A stretch of 64,000 bases of DNA. Origin: a virus. Made by a program: the position numbers and the translations under genes. Shown here one piece after another: positions 42,373 through 52,632 of the stretch. The notes under the pieces were generated by a model. The model worked only from the letters and a program-made list of their open reading frames with translations. It was not told the DNA's origin and did not search any database. Location: positions 1 through 64,000 of the IMG/VR virus record IMGVR_UViG_3300048580_000375. One strand, 5' to 3'. Position 1 is the first letter of the stretch. Each line of letters begins with the position of its first letter.

Positions 42373-42741
42373 CTAATTTGATTTTACAAAACTATCCAAA
42401 ATATTAATATATAATTTTTCTCTTATCGGAACTATTAATTTAGTTCCATCATCTGAAAAAGTTATATCAAATTGAGCTTCATATCTACCTTCTCTTTTAG
42501 TATCATTAGCAGTCCATTTATAAATTATATAATACTCTGTTGTTTGATTTATATTCGCTAAAATAATATTAGCTTCTTTATTGGCGACAATTAATTTATT
42601 AGTATTTACATCACGCATTGAAAATGTTATTGATGCGTATTCTAATTTATCGTTTAATTTATGATAATCAAACCTACCGTCTTTAATTAAAGCTAAAGTA
42701 AGAATTGGTAATGTGCTATTTTTTGTTATAAAGAAATCCAT
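42373..42741 (-). CDS. small beta-rich virion-type protein
   Basis: 122 residues, beta-strand pattern (LEYASITFSMRDVNTN, EGRYEAQFDITFSDDGTKL) like small baseplate or fibre-associated Ig-like domains; not firmly recognised. ATATTTATA lies three bases before the ATG. Confidence 0.65.
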   Translation of the reverse strand: MDFFITKNSTLPILTLALIKDGRFDYHKLNDKLEYASITFSMRDVNTNKLIVANKEANIILANINQTTEYYIIYKWTANDTKREGRYEAQFDITFSDDGTKLIVPIREKLYINILDSFVKSN

Positions 42742-42744
42742 ATA

Positions 42745-42753
42745 TATAAATAT
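42745..42753 (-). promoter_or_regulatory. late-type motif ATATTTATA, 3 bases before ATG
   Basis: ATATTTATA-TAT-ATG on the minus strand. Confidence 0.5.
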
Positions 42754-42755
42754 TA

Positions 42756-45700
42756 TTAAACTATTTTTAAAAAGCCATTAACGTCTTTATATATAGTTCC
42801 TGTAGATAAAGATAAAATTTGTGTATAATCAGGAATATATTGAATAATTAAATTACTCGGACATAATCCGTTACTTAATGTTAAATTATTTACAAAAGTC
42901 GTACAACTACAATTTGATATAATATTAGAACCGATAATAAAACTTTGTGTATGTGATTGACAAATATTGTTATTATTTCCACCTAATATACCAGAAAAAG
43001 AACCGTTTATTAAATTATTGGATCCACCACCAATTATACTATAGCAACCTAAATTTATTTTATTATTATAACCACCACTAATTGTTGATGCAATTTGACA
43101 TGCTGTGTTACAAAAACCACCACCTATTGTTGATCTATTACCATCCGCTGTGTTACGAAAACCACCACTAATTGTTGCTGAATTATTTCTTGATAAATTA
43201 CAATAACCTCCAGATACTGTTGAATAAACTCCAGAAACTAAATTACAAAAATCTTTTCTATATGTCGACCCTGCATCTACTCCAGCAATAACTACTGATT
43301 GGTCAATACTTTTCCAAGAAATACCTGATGAGTTAGTAGTTAATACTTGACCTGTTGTTCCTGTACTTCCTGAGGCGTAAATATAACCATTAATATCCAA
43401 ATTTTGGGTAAATGTGGTGTTATTTTTATTTGTTATTATATTGGAACCTAACACAAATGAATTATTATGTGTTGATGTATTATTATATCCACCAAGTATA
43501 GACGAGTTATCACCGGTTATATGATTACCACTACCACCTAAAATATTTGAAAAATTACCGTTAATACTATTAAATCTACCACCGCTAATTGTTGCCGCCC
43601 CATAAACACTGGATGTTGTATTACAATAACCACCACTAATTGTTGAGTATTGACCTGAAATTGTATTAAATTTACCACCTCCAATAGATGACCAATGATC
43701 TAAAATCGTATTACTTTCCCCTCCATTTATTACTGAACACCCTTGATAATAATAAGTTAAACTTATATTTGTAGGTGTTTTAATTAAATTATTAAAACCT
43801 CCACCAATAAAATTAGTTGACCCTGAAATTGTGTTATATAAACCTCCACCAATTATTGAGTTTTGTCCGTATAATCTATTAGAATCCCCACCAACAATTG
43901 ATGAAAACCCACCTGTTAGTTTATTAAGTGATCCACCCCCAATAGTATTATAACAATTAAAATTATCTATACAAGAAGTATCGTTTGTTCCTTGTATTGT
44001 ATTTAAATAACCACCACCTATTGTTGAATATTCACCTGAGTTATTTATAAAATTACTAACACCGTTTATTATTGTAGAATAATCACCAAATACTACATTA
44101 TTAGTACCACCAACAACTATTTCTGATTTATCAGGTGTATTACCGGCTATATTATTTATCCCACCACCTATAAATGAATAGTTACCACATGCGGTATTAC
44201 CACTACCAGATCCAATAAATGCGTAATCACCGTAAACCATATTTGATATACCACCGGTGTTACCCCACTTAACCCCTGTTCGTGTTGAAGTCAATACTTG
44301 TCCGGTGGATCCTGAATTATTAAAACTATCAAATAAATATTTTTGTATATCTAAACAATTAACATATGTTGTGTTTGTTCTATCTGAACTTAAACCATTA
44401 CCTATTATAAATGAATTGTCGTGTGTTAATAAATTTGTATTACCACCTAAAATACCACTACAATTTGAAGTTGATTTATTATATACCCCACCTAAAATCA
44501 CCGAATCTCTACCTGATACGGTATTATACCAACCACCACCAATAACACCACCTGGTTTTAATATTGTATTGTTGTGACCACCACCAATATATGAGTTAAA
44601 ATCTGATGCGATATTAAGGGAACCACCACCTATTGTTGATAAACAACCCGATATTGTGTTTTGACAACCACCACCTATTGTTGAATAACACCCTAAAATT
44701 TTATTTATATACCCGCCATTAATGACACCATAATCACCCGATATTGTATTATAATATCCACTACCAATATATGAAAATGGTTTTGTTATTATATTAAACC
44801 AACCACCGGATATTGTTGAACAATTTGCACTTATCGTATTTTTACAACCACCACCTATTGTTGATACGTTAGATAATATTGTATTTGATTCACCTCCTGA
44901 TATAACACCACCACGACCATTTGAAGTATTTGTTTGACCACCACTTATAGTTGAATATATTCCGGATGCGATATTATTTTGTTGTATTCTATTTGTTGTT
45001 CCAACCACATTTAAATATTCTTGTATAATACCACTACCGGTTAAAGTAATTATTGTTTGATTACTCCCACTAATATTTACCCATTTAACACCTGTTGGTG
45101 TTGATGAAAGTATTTGTCCTGTCGCTCCTTGACAATTAAAACTATCGAATAAATGGGTTTGGATGTCTAAACAATTAACATAAGTTGTATTTGTTTTATC
45201 AGAAGTTATGTTAGAACCTAAAATAAAAGTATTTGTTTTATTGGTGTAATTATTTTCCCCACCCAATATTCCAGAATTTGAACTAAGTATGGTATTACAA
45301 TTACCACCACCAATTAAAGATTGATTATTTAAAACTAAATTATTAACACCACCATTAATTACTGAATCATCCCCACTTATTGAGTTATTAGAACCACCAC
45401 CAATAAATGAATAATTACCCGATGAAGTATTTTGAATCCCGCCGGTAATTGTGGAATAACAACCTAAATTATAGTTAATAAATCCACCTAATACTGATGA
45501 ATATACCCCTGAAACTAAATTATCGTTATCAACTCTAACACTCGACCCTAATGTTGTACCTGAACTATATAAGTTAGCTGATATTATGATATTAGTATTG
45601 TTATTTGATGTTGACGCACTAACCCATTTTATACCTGTTGAAGTCGTAGATAAAACGTATCCGGTTAAACCTGTTGAATTGTTAACATCATATATGTGGT

Positions 45701-48383
45701 TTTTTACATCTAAATTATTAACAAATGTAGTATTTGATTTATCAGAAGTAATATTAGAACCAACTATAAATGAATTTGTATGGTTTAAAATTTTATTATT
45801 TTCCCCACCTATTATTGATGAGCTATCACCACTAATACTATTATTTATACCACCACCTATTACTGAAAAAGAACCTAAATTAGATATGTCATTTAAATAT
45901 CCGCCACCAATAACTGAACAACACCCATTTGATGTATTATATTTACCACCGGAAATAACACTATCTTTACCGTTAGATGTGTTATGAATACCACCACCTA
46001 TTACTGAACCTGTGTTTAATGTTGTATTTCTTTCACCGCCACCAATAAATGATTTGTAATTACTAACGGTATTATTCCAACCACCACCTATTACACCCCA
46101 TGAAGCAATTTGTATCCTGTTACAAAGACCACCAGCTATAGATCCATAATTAGCTGAATTTGTATTACATAATCCACCACCAATAAATGATTGACTACCT
46201 GATGAGCTATTTAAAAAACCACCACCAACAAATGAATGATTACCCGAAGCGTTATTACTATAACCACCAACAACAACTGAAAAATCACCAAACGCTGAAT
46301 TATTTTGACCACCACCAACAAATTCACCTAGATTAGGGGTACAGCCGGCAATATTATTTAAACCACCGACAACAACTGAATAGTTACCACAAGCGGTATT
46401 ACCACTACCAGATCCAATAAATCCGTAATTACCGATTAAATTATTATTATTACCAACTCCAACGATATTTGAAATCGATGTCCATGTAATACCACTATTT
46501 GTCGAAGTTAAAACGTAATTGGTGTTACCGGTACTCCCATCAAAATCTTTTATTGATTTAGCTGTTAGTTGATTTAATTTTAAATTACTGTAATTTATTA
46601 TGTTTATTGTTGATGACGTATAAACACTATTAGTATAACCTAATTTGAATTCTTCATCGACTTCACTCCAAATAAAAGCAGTATCTTCAGTTATACCTCT
46701 ATCAATTAAAAAACCGGCATCTTTAGTTGGTATTGTTGTACCTGATGATAAAACAAGTATTGGGTTTGATATGATTAAAGATGATGTATTAATAGTTGTT
46801 GCCGTTCCTGAATATAATAAATTACCATTTATAATTAAATTACCATAAATAGTACCCCCACTTATACTTAATTTTTTATTTAGAAGTTGTGATGATGACC
46901 CAAGAGGGGTGTCGATATTTACCCAATTAATTAAGCCATTTGATTTATTAATACTTAAAATTTGATTTTCAGAGCCGGGACTATTATTACCATCATATAA
47001 GTAACCTCGAATATTAGTGTTATTAATAAAAACAGTATCATTTCTATTCGCATCACCTGCGTTACCTAAAATAACGACATTACTACAACCACTATCACTA
47101 TTATTATAACCTAAAATATATGAATTAACCCCTGTTGAAGTGTTGTTACAACCTAAAACAATTGAACCCTCACCAGATACTACATTATTATAACCACCAA
47201 CCACAGAGTAGGAACCTAATGCTGAGTTATTACAACCACCAATAACGGAAGATCCGCAATTGGATGTGGTATTACAATTACCACCACCAATTATTGAGTA
47301 ATTACCGTTATTGTAATTATTCGATCCTGCGAAAATACCTGAGTAATTACCATCGGTGATTGTATTATTGGTTCCACCACCAATTATTGAACAAACACCT
47401 TTATTTTGATCGTCAACATTACCACCTATAAAATTATATTCACCACCGCCAATTAATGATATATTGCCAAAAACAGTGTTATAATTACCACCACCTATAA
47501 ATGATCCTTTATTTATTCCTAATGTATTATATTTACCACCCGAAATGACTTGAAATGAGTCAACACCCCTACCAAGTATCGTATTAAACGCTCCTCCCCC
47601 AATTGATGAATAAGAACCGGATAATGTGTTATTTAATCCACCATTAATTAATGACAAACAACTTTCACCTTCCGATATTGAATTTTGCTGACCTGAGCCA
47701 ATAAAACCCCAATTACCATCTAATAAATTAGATTGACCACCTACAAGAACATTATAGTTATCAATAGTTATAGTGTTATTATCCCCACCACCTATAAATG
47801 AAGAACCTTGAATACCTAATAATCCAGGTCCGCCACCACCTATAATTACGTTACTATTACCGCCTGAATTACCCCAACAAAAACCATCTGATGTAGCGAC
47901 TATAAATTGACCTGTTAAACCTGGTGATCCTACATTATCGTATATATAATCTTTAATGTTTATAGACTCTACAAATGAAGTATTTGTTGTTGTAGCGGTT
48001 AAATTACTACCTAAAATAACGGAATTAGTTTTATCCGTGTAGTTATTAACGCCACCAATAATAGTAGAACAATTACCAATCGCCGAATTATTAGACCCAT
48101 TTCTTACGGTTGAATAACTACCAGTTCCTTGTGTTATGGTATTACCTGTATAATTTGAGAAAAAATTAATATCTATTTTTTCATCTAATATGTTTTTAGT
48201 ATCAGATGTATATTGATAAAATGTATCATTTTGAACAACCGGTATAGAATCAACAAAATCATTTATTATGATTTTATTTGATGTATTACTTGATATACTA
48301 TATAGTAATAATAAATCTTCAGACGGTTTTACTTGCCCGCTGTTTATACCTGTTAAATCTTTTAATATTCTTCCTTGTGCCAT
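42756..48383 (-). CDS. giant modular repeat fibre/adhesin
   Basis: 1875 residues. The N-terminal ~90 residues look like an attachment part. The body is built of short repeats with the pattern N(T/N)-xSGxxS-xIxGG, like the beta-roll of YadA-type adhesin heads. These blocks are separated by seven or eight copies of a ~55-residue spacer containing FI(L/V)GSNI, NTT(F/Y)VN, a D(I/V) strand, G-TGQ(V/I)L and GVKW. Cysteines recur in CN and GCYS positions. The C-terminus (GTIYKDVNGFLKIV) is a typical phage fibre end. Probably a trimeric receptor-binding fibre. CTATTTATA lies three bases before the ATG. Confidence 0.8.
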   Translation of the reverse strand: MAQGRILKDLTGINSGQVKPSEDLLLLYSISSNTSNKIIINDFVDSIPVVQNDTFYQYTSDTKNILDEKIDINFFSNYTGNTITQGTGSYSTVRNGSNNSAIGNCSTIIGGVNNYTDKTNSVILGSNLTATTTNTSFVESINIKDYIYDNVGSPGLTGQFIVATSDGFCWGNSGGNSNVIIGGGGPGLLGIQGSSFIGGGDNNTITIDNYNVLVGGQSNLLDGNWGFIGSGQQNSISEGESCLSLINGGLNNTLSGSYSSIGGGAFNTILGRGVDSFQVISGGKYNTLGINKGSFIGGGNYNTVFGNISLIGGGEYNFIGGNVDDQNKGVCSIIGGGTNNTITDGNYSGIFAGSNNYNNGNYSIIGGGNCNTTSNCGSSVIGGCNNSALGSYSVVGGYNNVVSGEGSIVLGCNNTSTGVNSYILGYNNSDSGCSNVVILGNAGDANRNDTVFINNTNIRGYLYDGNNSPGSENQILSINKSNGLINWVNIDTPLGSSSQLLNKKLSISGGTIYGNLIINGNLLYSGTATTINTSSLIISNPILVLSSGTTIPTKDAGFLIDRGITEDTAFIWSEVDEEFKLGYTNSVYTSSTINIINYSNLKLNQLTAKSIKDFDGSTGNTNYVLTSTNSGITWTSISNIVGVGNNNNLIGNYGFIGSGSGNTACGNYSVVVGGLNNIAGCTPNLGEFVGGGQNNSAFGDFSVVVGGYSNNASGNHSFVGGGFLNSSSGSQSFIGGGLCNTNSANYGSIAGGLCNRIQIASWGVIGGGWNNTVSNYKSFIGGGERNTTLNTGSVIGGGIHNTSNGKDSVISGGKYNTSNGCCSVIGGGYLNDISNLGSFSVIGGGINNSISGDSSSIIGGENNKILNHTNSFIVGSNITSDKSNTTFVNNLDVKNHIYDVNNSTGLTGYVLSTTSTGIKWVSASTSNNNTNIIISANLYSSGTTLGSSVRVDNDNLVSGVYSSVLGGFINYNLGCYSTITGGIQNTSSGNYSFIGGGSNNSISGDDSVINGGVNNLVLNNQSLIGGGNCNTILSSNSGILGGENNYTNKTNTFILGSNITSDKTNTTYVNCLDIQTHLFDSFNCQGATGQILSSTPTGVKWVNISGSNQTIITLTGSGIIQEYLNVVGTTNRIQQNNIASGIYSTISGGQTNTSNGRGGVISGGESNTILSNVSTIGGGCKNTISANCSTISGGWFNIITKPFSYIGSGYYNTISGDYGVINGGYINKILGCYSTIGGGCQNTISGCLSTIGGGSLNIASDFNSYIGGGHNNTILKPGGVIGGGWYNTVSGRDSVILGGVYNKSTSNCSGILGGNTNLLTHDNSFIIGNGLSSDRTNTTYVNCLDIQKYLFDSFNNSGSTGQVLTSTRTGVKWGNTGGISNMVYGDYAFIGSGSGNTACGNYSFIGGGINNIAGNTPDKSEIVVGGTNNVVFGDYSTIINGVSNFINNSGEYSTIGGGYLNTIQGTNDTSCIDNFNCYNTIGGGSLNKLTGGFSSIVGGDSNRLYGQNSIIGGGLYNTISGSTNFIGGGFNNLIKTPTNISLTYYYQGCSVINGGESNTILDHWSSIGGGKFNTISGQYSTISGGYCNTTSSVYGAATISGGRFNSINGNFSNILGGSGNHITGDNSSILGGYNNTSTHNNSFVLGSNIITNKNNTTFTQNLDINGYIYASGSTGTTGQVLTTNSSGISWKSIDQSVVIAGVDAGSTYRKDFCNLVSGVYSTVSGGYCNLSRNNSATISGGFRNTADGNRSTIGGGFCNTACQIASTISGGYNNKINLGCYSIIGGGSNNLINGSFSGILGGNNNNICQSHTQSFIIGSNIISNCSCTTFVNNLTLSNGLCPSNLIIQYIPDYTQILSLSTGTIYKDVNGFLKIV

Positions 48384-48386
48384 GTT

Positions 48387-48395
48387 TATAAATAG
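48387..48395 (-). promoter_or_regulatory. late-type motif CTATTTATA, 3 bases before ATG
   Basis: CTATTTATA-AAC-ATG on the minus strand in front of the giant fibre gene. Confidence 0.5.
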
Positions 48396-48400
48396 TTGTT

Positions 48401-50335
48401 TTATATGATTAAATATTCTTCTTCGTTAATATTTGTATTTGGATTATTTTCTTGTATATTTAGATTGTATCCGCTAAAATCATCAGTAATTAAGGGGTTA
48501 TCGATAATTTGAGATACACATGGTAATAATTCACAACCATATTCAGGTAAAACTATTTTCCTACCACCAAAATTACCTTTAAAATTATATCTACATTTAT
48601 CAATATTATAATTATGTCTTATTTCGCCAATATCTAATGGTTTTTCATACATTTTAAATGAACTAATACCACCTAAATATGTTCCAGCAAAATAATTTTG
48701 AATGAGTAACTCACTATTTGTTCCACCTGTATATTTACCTAAAAATAAATCATATGGTGTAAAATCTTTATAGTTACTAGCATTCCACAATTCCATTACA
48801 TCTTCCCAATTCATTTGAATATTATTCCAAATTAAAGGTGTTTCTTTTAAAAGTGAAACTTGACTTTGAAATAAACCTGAACTACCACCACCTAAACTTA
48901 TTGTAAATGGAACTCCTTCTTGCTTTGAAGGATCTGTTGGTAATTCATAAGGTATAAACTCCGTAAAACCTGTTACAATCCAATAAGGTCTGCCATTCAC
49001 ATATGTCTTTAATGTTCCATTCTTATATTTACCGTAATCTAACTCACAATCTGTTTGATATGGATAATCTCTTTCCCATTTAATAGTTAAATTTACCCAA
49101 GTTGATAATGTATTTGGATTACACTCACCACAAGTATAACCTGTAAACATAGGAATTGGTGCGTATTCTTCAACTATTTTCGGTTCAGTTATTTCGGTAT
49201 ATCCTGATGTAATAATAACTTCACCACATCTATTAGTTCCTGTGTAAGCGCTTATAATACAGTATGTATTCGTTGTTATTCTCCTATAACCTAATTTAAA
49301 ATCAGGTGTCACCCTGAAACCTAATACGTTATCTGTTATTCCTGACCAAATTATCGGTGTGTAATCCCAATTATAATACTCATCACCGCAATTCCTACAA
49401 CCATTAGAACATGAACAAGTCCCATAACCGGGTATTAACATATTATTTTGAATTAAATTGTTTTCTTGAATTTCAATGTATGGATCTAACGAAATATCTG
49501 TTGATGTTCTTAATTCTTGACTTGTTATTGTTGTTGGGTTTAAAGTTAAACCACTTAAAAAAGTATTAAATGCTAAACTTGTTATACCTGTAAATGAATC
49601 ATAAAATTTATTTTCTTGCCTTACACCAAAATATAAGAAGAAGCCTGTATTACCGGTAAAAGTATCGTTTAATGTTAATCCGGTAAAATTAGTAAATAAG
49701 TTAGGATTATATTTAGTATTTAAATTTAATTGAACCGTCCATCCCTTATTAAATCTTTTTTGAATTAATTGATATGGGTATCCGTATAATTTATAAAAAC
49801 CATTAAAATAACCACCACCAAATTCTATATATTGCCCACTAGTATCATTCCATAATTGTAATGGGAAATCATAATTTGTTGTCCCATACGGAAATACTCT
49901 CCACAATTTAAGATTAGTATTACCACTTACAAATGTTAAAGTTTCACCAGTAAAAGAAAGTGTTGTTGCCGTATATTCACCTAATACTTGATAATCTAAA
50001 GGGTTTTGTCCTATTATATAATTAGAACCGTCTGTTTGAGTTCCAACGTTAATCGATGTTAATCCAATATCATTTAAGGTAAAACCTGATGTGTATTGTT
50101 TAGACGAGTACGTAGGGGTTTCTATATATTGAATAGCACCATCTATTATATGAATATTTGTGTCGGTTGAATCAAAATCAAAATTAAAAATTAAACCATT
50201 ATTTATAATATCTGTTGAATATAAGTAATTTGGTATGTATTGATCGGGCGTTAATTCATAATCCCAATAATCCATAAATGGAAGAACTAGGTCTAAATTA
50301 TTAAAATTAGTTTGTCTATTATAGTTATATCCCAT
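48401..50335 (-). CDS. virion structural protein
   Basis: 644 residues, rich in beta strands, aromatic residues, T and G; a cysteine cluster (CSCSNGCRNCGDEYYNW) near residue 310 may bind metal or form disulfides. Parts resemble LamG/concanavalin-like folds (residues 440-590, WVNLTIKWERDYPY, ISLGGGSSGLF, ISSFKMYEKPLDIGEI), as in fibre and whisker proteins. Start codon overlaps the stop of the neck-like gene by one base. Confidence 0.65.
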   Translation of the reverse strand: MGYNYNRQTNFNNLDLVLPFMDYWDYELTPDQYIPNYLYSTDIINNGLIFNFDFDSTDTNIHIIDGAIQYIETPTYSSKQYTSGFTLNDIGLTSINVGTQTDGSNYIIGQNPLDYQVLGEYTATTLSFTGETLTFVSGNTNLKLWRVFPYGTTNYDFPLQLWNDTSGQYIEFGGGYFNGFYKLYGYPYQLIQKRFNKGWTVQLNLNTKYNPNLFTNFTGLTLNDTFTGNTGFFLYFGVRQENKFYDSFTGITSLAFNTFLSGLTLNPTTITSQELRTSTDISLDPYIEIQENNLIQNNMLIPGYGTCSCSNGCRNCGDEYYNWDYTPIIWSGITDNVLGFRVTPDFKLGYRRITTNTYCIISAYTGTNRCGEVIITSGYTEITEPKIVEEYAPIPMFTGYTCGECNPNTLSTWVNLTIKWERDYPYQTDCELDYGKYKNGTLKTYVNGRPYWIVTGFTEFIPYELPTDPSKQEGVPFTISLGGGSSGLFQSQVSLLKETPLIWNNIQMNWEDVMELWNASNYKDFTPYDLFLGKYTGGTNSELLIQNYFAGTYLGGISSFKMYEKPLDIGEIRHNYNIDKCRYNFKGNFGGRKIVLPEYGCELLPCVSQIIDNPLITDDFSGYNLNIQENNPNTNINEEEYLII

Positions 50336-51420
50336 TATATTAATAAATAAGGTGTTTGGAATGGTCTGTATTTTAATATCGTATTTAAATTTTCGGCTTC
50401 ATTAGCCTTTCTTTCTAACATCTTAGGCTGACTAATTCGGTCTAAATAATCCTTTAATTCTGTTATTAGTAATTCTTTTTCTTCTTTAGCTGAACTAGCA
50501 AACATTTCATAATCCATTTTAATTTCAGCTCCGGGTGATCCTAAATTTCCACTAAATGTTCCTCTTACATATGCTAACGTTTCTTTACATAATGCAGTAA
50601 AATATCTTCTTACCCAATATTTAGCCGGTTCGTTTAAATCTGACCATTGTAATTTACTTAATGGAGTATCACTTGGTAATTTAATAATATCTTTATTTTG
50701 TTCAATACATCTTTGTCTTTCTGTATTTACATCGTAATACCAATACCAAACATAATGACCATCAATTCTTCCGGCATTAGCATCAAATCTACCACCAGGT
50801 GTTGGTAATAAATGTAAGTATTTTGTCCCTTTCGGACCTGCCGTTACTTTATATATTAACTCACTTCTAATAATTCTATTCTTTAAGTTTCTGTCTGCCG
50901 CTCTTAATAATATATCAAATGCTGGCATAACATATAACGCACCTAAACCAATATATTCCGCACCAAAATGAAAGTTCCACACACCTAAAAATGGATCAAC
51001 AACCGATTGATTTAAAGTTGGTGGGGTGATATACATAACTTCATTTATTTCCCTACCCGCCGGTATTTCGTATATTTGTTGATTTCTTTTTAATACAACA
51101 TAATCCTTTTTAATTTCCCAAGGTCCATTAGCTTGTAATCCAACTATTTTAGAATAGGCGTAAGTAAATGATGTTTCGTAATTTAAACTTCTGGTAGTTA
51201 ACGCAAAAGTAATATCTGCAACATCTAAGTTTATACCTTCTAACGAACTCCATTGATTTTCAATCAACCAATTTTGTGTGTATTGGGCGTAATCTTCAAT
51301 GGCTGTTTGTAATAAATCATCCATTTGTTCATCGGTAAGTTGTATTTTCCTGATGGGAGCACCTAAACGAGATTTAACTTGTTTATATAATGCTAACTTT
51401 TCCTCTAATGTTATTTCCAT
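50335..51420 (-). CDS. neck-like virion protein
   Basis: 361 residues. Helical N-terminus (EKLALYKQVKSRLGAP, DEQMDDLLQTAIEDYAQY) and aromatic-rich centre (HYVWYWYYDVNTERQ) match a conserved structural protein of T4-like giant phages often annotated as neck or head-completion protein; I cannot fix the T4 number. Second gene of a four-gene late unit. Confidence 0.6.
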   Translation of the reverse strand: MEITLEEKLALYKQVKSRLGAPIRKIQLTDEQMDDLLQTAIEDYAQYTQNWLIENQWSSLEGINLDVADITFALTTRSLNYETSFTYAYSKIVGLQANGPWEIKKDYVVLKRNQQIYEIPAGREINEVMYITPPTLNQSVVDPFLGVWNFHFGAEYIGLGALYVMPAFDILLRAADRNLKNRIIRSELIYKVTAGPKGTKYLHLLPTPGGRFDANAGRIDGHYVWYWYYDVNTERQRCIEQNKDIIKLPSDTPLSKLQWSDLNEPAKYWVRRYFTALCKETLAYVRGTFSGNLGSPGAEIKMDYEMFASSAKEEKELLITELKDYLDRISQPKMLERKANEAENLNTILKYRPFQTPYLLI

Positions 51421-51800
51421 TCTTGGTTGTTATATTTTAGTATTTTGGGTATAAATTTATTAAATATTTTAGGCGAATATTTTATCATAAAATCTAATTC
51501 TTCCTGAGCAATATCTTCAGATGGGAAAGTAACTGGTTTAACTTTTTCACCTTTATCGTTAAATTTTGATATAAAACAACAAGTCCCATCATAATATTGA
51601 GATAAAAAATATTTTTTAGGTTTATATTTTTCATCTAAGTTAAATGTATCTTTAAATCTATTAACTACTTTCTTATAATCATTTAATTCATCTTTATTAA
51701 TGAAAATAATATAATAGGTTTTTTCACCACCAAAAGTATGGGTTTTATGTAAATCACCAACTTCATTAATAACACCTTTACTAATAATTACTTTTTTCAT
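51411..51800 (-). CDS. hypothetical protein, first gene of the fibre/neck unit
   Basis: 129 residues, basic, beta-rich (TYYIIFINKDELNDYKKVV, YFLSQYYDGTCCFISKF). Not recognised. ATATTTATT lies three bases before the ATG. Ends 10 bases inside the next gene. Confidence 0.65.
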   Translation of the reverse strand: MKKVIISKGVINEVGDLHKTHTFGGEKTYYIIFINKDELNDYKKVVNRFKDTFNLDEKYKPKKYFLSQYYDGTCCFISKFNDKGEKVKPVTFPSEDIAQEELDFMIKYSPKIFNKFIPKILKYNNQEWK

Positions 51801-51803
51801 AAT

Positions 51804-51812
51804 AATAAATAT
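51804..51812 (-). promoter_or_regulatory. late-type motif ATATTTATT, 3 bases before ATG
   Basis: ATATTTATT-ATT-ATG on the minus strand at the divergent junction with the gp47-like gene. Confidence 0.4.
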
Positions 51813-51846
51813 TTAACTTATCAATTTTATTTACTATATTTTATAT

Positions 51847-52632
51847 ATGATAAATAAAATTGCTTATTTTGGAGATTTACATCTTAGACTTTATAAATAC
51901 CACTACGAATATAAAGATATATTCTTTAATCAATTCATACCGAAATTAAAAGAAATAAAACCAGATAGAATATGTTTCGGAGGTGATTGGGCTCATTCCA
52001 AAAATCAAGCAACCCCTGAATTATTTGAAATATCTTGTATATTCTTAAATGAACTTACCAAAATAGCTCCTGTTGTTCTTACGTTAGGTAATCACGATTT
52101 ATTATTAAATAATTTAGATAGGTTAGATATTTTAACACCTATATTAAATGCTTTAAGTAATGATAAAATTACGTTCTTAAATAAAACAGGGTGTTATGAA
52201 GATGAAAATATTGTTTGGTGTGTTTGGGGTATAACTGAAGGTAATACAAAACCTGAAATAATTAGAGAAGAAGGGAAACATTATATTGGATTACAACACG
52301 GTCCTTTAAGAGGTTCTACAACTGACTTAAACTTTATATTTGAGGATGGGTTAGATATTGAGGATTTTAATGATTGTGATGTTGCTTTAAATTCCGATAT
52401 TCATAAAAGAAATGTTATGACAACTGAAAAAGGTATTCCGGTTGTGATGGTGGGTAGTTTGGTACAGCAGTCGCATGGGGAAAAAATAAATAATCACGGA
52501 TTTTTAGAATATACGATTGAAGATAAAGGTATAAAGTTTCACGATCTCCACAATGATTATGTTTTTATGAATTATAAAATATCATCAATAGATGATATTG
52601 AAAATGAAAGTGAAGTACTATTAAATCTATGA
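51847..52632 (+). CDS. 47: recombination endonuclease subunit (gp47/SbcD/Mre11-like)
   Basis: 261 residues, shorter than T4 gp47 (339). All metallophosphoesterase motifs are visible: GDLHLR, GGDWAHSK, LGNHD, QHGP and SDIHKR. With a gp46-type ATPase (not in the window) it would resect DNA ends for UvsX-driven recombination. The C-terminal capping region is reduced. Starts a tightly packed plus-strand operon (4-base overlap with the next gene). Confidence 0.88.
   Translation: MINKIAYFGDLHLRLYKYHYEYKDIFFNQFIPKLKEIKPDRICFGGDWAHSKNQATPELFEISCIFLNELTKIAPVVLTLGNHDLLLNNLDRLDILTPILNALSNDKITFLNKTGCYEDENIVWCVWGITEGNTKPEIIREEGKHYIGLQHGPLRGSTTDLNFIFEDGLDIEDFNDCDVALNSDIHKRNVMTTEKGIPVVMVGSLVQQSHGEKINNHGFLEYTIEDKGIKFHDLHNDYVFMNYKISSIDDIENESEVLLNL

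Noticed and set aside
17705-47000. Long plus-strand frames inside the hub, baseplate, tape measure and fibre genes
   Set aside because: They are antisense shadows of strongly supported genes and have no family features or start signals.
42756-48383. Repeated sequences that could suggest a CRISPR array
   Set aside because: The repeats are in frame, degenerate and encode the IGGG-type beta-roll of one long protein; no constant repeat-spacer structure.
1822-48395. TATAAATA on the plus strand read as T4 late promoters
   Set aside because: At these sites the plus-strand reading points away from the adjacent gene; the strand that matches gene direction reads TATTTATA, so I treat it as a different, phage-specific motif.
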